The notes beneath the pieces are model-generated. The model worked only from the letters and a program-made list of their open reading frames with translations. It made no database searches and was not told the origin of the DNA. From assembly GCF_000149955.1 (NCBI RefSeq), contig NC_030989.1, positions 1,564,341 to 1,628,340 on the forward strand: DNA of 64,000 bases. Reading direction: 5' to 3'. The stretch comes from Fusarium oxysporum f. sp. lycopersici 4287 (Eukaryota > Ascomycota > Sordariomycetes > Hypocreales > Nectriaceae). Shown here piece after piece: positions 61,401 to 64,000 of the stretch. Position numbers and translations under genes: made by a program. Numbering within the stretch: the stretch's first letter is position 1; every line of letters starts with the position of its first letter.

Positions 61401-62295
61401 TTGTTCTATGCAATGAGATAGCGATCAAAGACCCGGTTCTGAGCAGCGAAGAGCTCGTTAGGTGCCCCGTGGTTGTGGTGTGCGCCAATGCCATTACGGC
61501 ACATAAGCGATCTTCCCAGAGCAAGGCATCTGAGAATCAGCGAGTTTATGAATTTGTTTCTCAACCGTAAGTGTGTTTCAAGCCTGTAAACCTGTAATAT
61601 CGCTAACTTGCAGTTTCAGTATTGGCCCACACAAACTTGCTCGAATTCTTCACATAGCATTATGTCGATGGGGGGACTTACAAGCGTTATCGCCGGCTGT
61701 GCCGGTAGGTGAAGATGAAGAGCATTTGGATTATGCATCGGATGATGCTAAAAGGTGCTCGACTGGAAGCAATACAGAAGGAGATGCTCCTGATGATAAA
61801 TCGACTCCAGGTCCAGGAGCGGCGCCACTAAAACGCCCTGGACCCCCATCACGAGTTCCGTCAAAACGCCCTCCCCAAGCGACGCAACAACAGGGGTCAA
61901 CTGCGGCGAGCGAACCCAAGAGTTTCCTCCTTGTCGATGATAACCCCATCAACCTCTCGGTGTTGTGCGCCTATATGAAGAAGCTTAAGACCAAGTATAC
62001 TACGGCAGCAGACGGACTTGAAGCTGTGGAACGGTTCCAGGAGAACCCAGATGAATTCAGTTGCATCCTGATGGATATCAGTATGCCACGAATGGACGGA
62101 ATTGAGGCCACAAAACAGATACGGGCTTTCGAGAACAAAGAGGACCGGGAACCAGTAGTCATTCTTGCTCTAACGGGTTTGGCATCAGCGAGTGCCCAGC
62201 AAGAAGCTTATGCAAGTGGTGTTGATGTGTTTCTATCTAAGCCCGTTAAGCTCAAGGAGCTGAGCAGTATATTGAGGGAGAGAAGTTTAGCGTAG
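58487..62295 (+). CDS. hybrid histidine kinase with GAF-like N-terminus; two frameshifts in HATPase domain
   Basis: Hybrid kinases autophosphorylate on His and pass phosphate to an internal receiver, feeding HPt/Ssk1/Skn7-type relays. Exon 1 is 58487-58548. A 73-nt intron follows (GTTAGT, CTAAC, GTTAG, 58549-58621). Exon 2 is 58622-61566, then a 47-nt intron (GTAAGT, CTAAC, TGCAG), then exon 3 61614-62295. The order is a GAF-like sensor (~50-235), a linker, HisKA with SHELRTP (H583), HATPase_c, and a receiver with LLVDDNPIN, phospho-acceptor D1156 in LMDISMPRMDG and FLSKP lysine. In the HATPase domain the frame shifts +1 twice, near 60909-60918 and near 60978-60982, splitting the G1 box between DTGP and GIS. 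The stretch between still reads GRISVTDTGP. Ignoring one base at each site gives 1228 residues in a single frame. Residue numbers after 769 assume that correction. No splice signals explain the shifts. Confidence 0.85.
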
Positions 62296-64000
62296 ATGGT
62301 AAGTCGACTATCGAACAAGGGAACGGAAGGTAAGAACTGCACGATATGAACGAAGCATACGACATAGATAGACGGCCATTATTCGTTGGACGTTTCATCG
62401 TGGGATTAGGCGCTGGGGTGCAACCTGTCAAGGGCGGAATAGAGTAATAGAAGACAAGAAGTCACAGGTATATGTTACATCCATCTGAGCGAGTACCCAA
62501 CTATGAACTCTCTTCATAAATGGTCTGTACGTACTATTGGCAGTGGTGCTAACTCGTACAAGTCATGTTGCACAATGCTGGAAGATTCGTACATCCAATC
62601 AACACTTAAATGTTCAAGCATATGGCATGCACATCAGTTTCGTTGCTACTCAACTATGGCGAAAATGAAAACATTATTCGATTAATGAGCATACACCAAG
62701 AGGCAAAAAAAATGATAGGTGACTACATGTGTCGGATGTCTCGGAGTACTCTACATCATGATGTGAGGCTCGGGTTTTTGGTGATGGCCGAGCGAATGTG
62801 TTTAGGCTTTTTTGTCACCCTTGAAATGCCGTTGGGTCATAAGACTTGTCACTTGGACTTTACCAAGGAGCGTTGCTGGCTCGAATCGCTGGTTTTCAAG
62901 ATCAACTATTTCATGTTTTATTGATATGGGCGTTCACAGACGTGGAATACTGTCCATACTCGATACCCCAGGGAGCTCATTCGTAGTATCAAACGCTTCT
63001 CAAGTGGTAGAGTCACTGCATTATATCCCTGACTTCTGATGTATCCGAATTATGTGACAGTATCGACGCTACCCAAGACGGGAATCGGCAATAACAACAT
63101 GCCTTATAAGAATTTTAGCATTGACTAACTTAGCGCTCGCGGAATCTTAGTTGATTTTTGCTAGAACTATGACGTAAAATGTCGGCATCGACTAGATGTG
63201 TATGGTTTCAATGCATGTGTTGTAGCCATAGATACAGTGCACTTTGGCTTACTGTACAATTGGTAATATATAAGCATGCAGCTTTGTTGAGAAAGCTTCG
63301 ATGGATGGAATCAAATAAGGAAGTGCGCGAGGCCTTACGCGTACGGATGCTAGGCAACTTGCCGTGTAAAGGTGAAGCCACTGATATTAGGCCTGGGCAA
63401 CAGTTTTAAGAGATCTTGGCATACAAGAGGCCAAGCTATGATCTTGAGACAAATTGATGAACTCATGATAAGATGATCTTGTAGATGATGTATGATTGAT
63501 TATGCGCAAACTCAAAATAAATAAGCTTCAAATCCTTCAGTCGGTGTGTTATTGTTTATAGCCAATATCATATCCTCTGTGACATCCGGAAGACCCGGAG
63601 GTTAAAAGTCGGAGGTCGGAAGCACGAGACGGAACTTTCATCACATGTAGACGGGGTTAAAACGCTACCGTGCTTCCGTGGATGATATGATTTCCTATTG
63701 TCCTTGGGATCGGACTTTTGTAGAACCCCAGATCATGATCGGTTGCCGCGGAATAGAGTTCAAGTCAGGGGTTTTGAGACGGTAATGAGAAAGGGAGTTT
63801 CTATGGGCATCTGTCGAATGATGGTGGTTGATGGGCACGGGCGAACAACACCATCATCAGGTCCATGTACGTCAGCCAAATCGTTTACCCTTGGAAGCTG
63901 AGTCTGCCCCTGTTTGAGAAGAGTCAAGACAGACAGAAGGTGGAGAGATGCTATAGATTAAGTATCCTCTCTCACGAGAATGATGCCATGTTCACCTCGA
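62296..64000. other. intergenic to window end, no gene seen
   Basis: About 1.7 kb downstream of the histidine kinase. Frames up to about 104 codons occur (62610-62924, 63179-63409) but show no motif, and their codon choice looks random. A short GA-rich cluster (GGAGGTTAAAAGTCGGAGGTCGGAAG) lies at about 63597-63622. Confidence 0.45.

Overview
The window looks like chromosomal DNA of a filamentous ascomycete. The coding genes have short introns (47-88 nt) with GT-AG ends and CTAAC/CTGAC-type branch sites, pyrimidine-rich promoters and long intergenic spacers. The mix of orthologues and lineage-restricted proteins suggests a Hypocrealean fungus such as Fusarium; the genus is my inference and no search was run. 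Two runs of N (11971-12070 and 38513-38851) show that this is a draft scaffold.

Layout. 1-4.7 kb: broken or lineage-restricted gene remnants (minus strand 12-375 and 624-1854; plus strand 2901-3757). 4.7-5.5 kb: a small P-loop kinase-like protein. 5.5-10.4 kb: mostly intergenic, with one small candidate two-exon gene at 7416-7804. 10.4-25.6 kb: a compact housekeeping block holding a DENN-domain protein (interrupted by a gap), the snoRNP assembly factor Bcd1, exocyst subunit Sec6, the EH-domain endocytic adaptor Ede1 (minus strand, five exons) and glutathione reductase. 26.3-29.2 kb: an ACC-synthase-like PLP enzyme converging on a trypsin-fold-like protein that lacks obvious catalytic residues. 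29.2-52.0 kb: a gene-poor stretch of about 23 kb whose only convincing gene is an Ecl1-family life-span/stress regulator, cut by the second gap. 52.0-52.9 kb: a degraded adenylosuccinate synthetase fragment. 53.7-57.3 kb: a Rad9/Crb2/53BP1-type checkpoint mediator. 58.5-62.3 kb: a GAF-type hybrid histidine kinase whose ATP-binding domain carries two single-base frameshifts. 62.3-64 kb: nothing recognised.

How the genes relate. DENN protein, Sec6 and Ede1 all act in vesicle traffic (Rab activation, exocytic tethering, endocytic site initiation), but fungal neighbours are normally transcribed separately and I see no shared regulation. Glutathione reductase carries two in-frame start codons that predict dual mitochondrial and cytosolic targeting. 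The checkpoint mediator and the histidine kinase are independent signalling genes. No CRISPR array, rRNA, convincing tRNA or intact transposon was found. I did not find a clear new multigene system; the most checkable surprises are the double frameshift in the histidine kinase, the degraded adenylosuccinate synthetase, the catalytically incomplete trypsin-like protein and the long spacers around the Ecl1-type gene.
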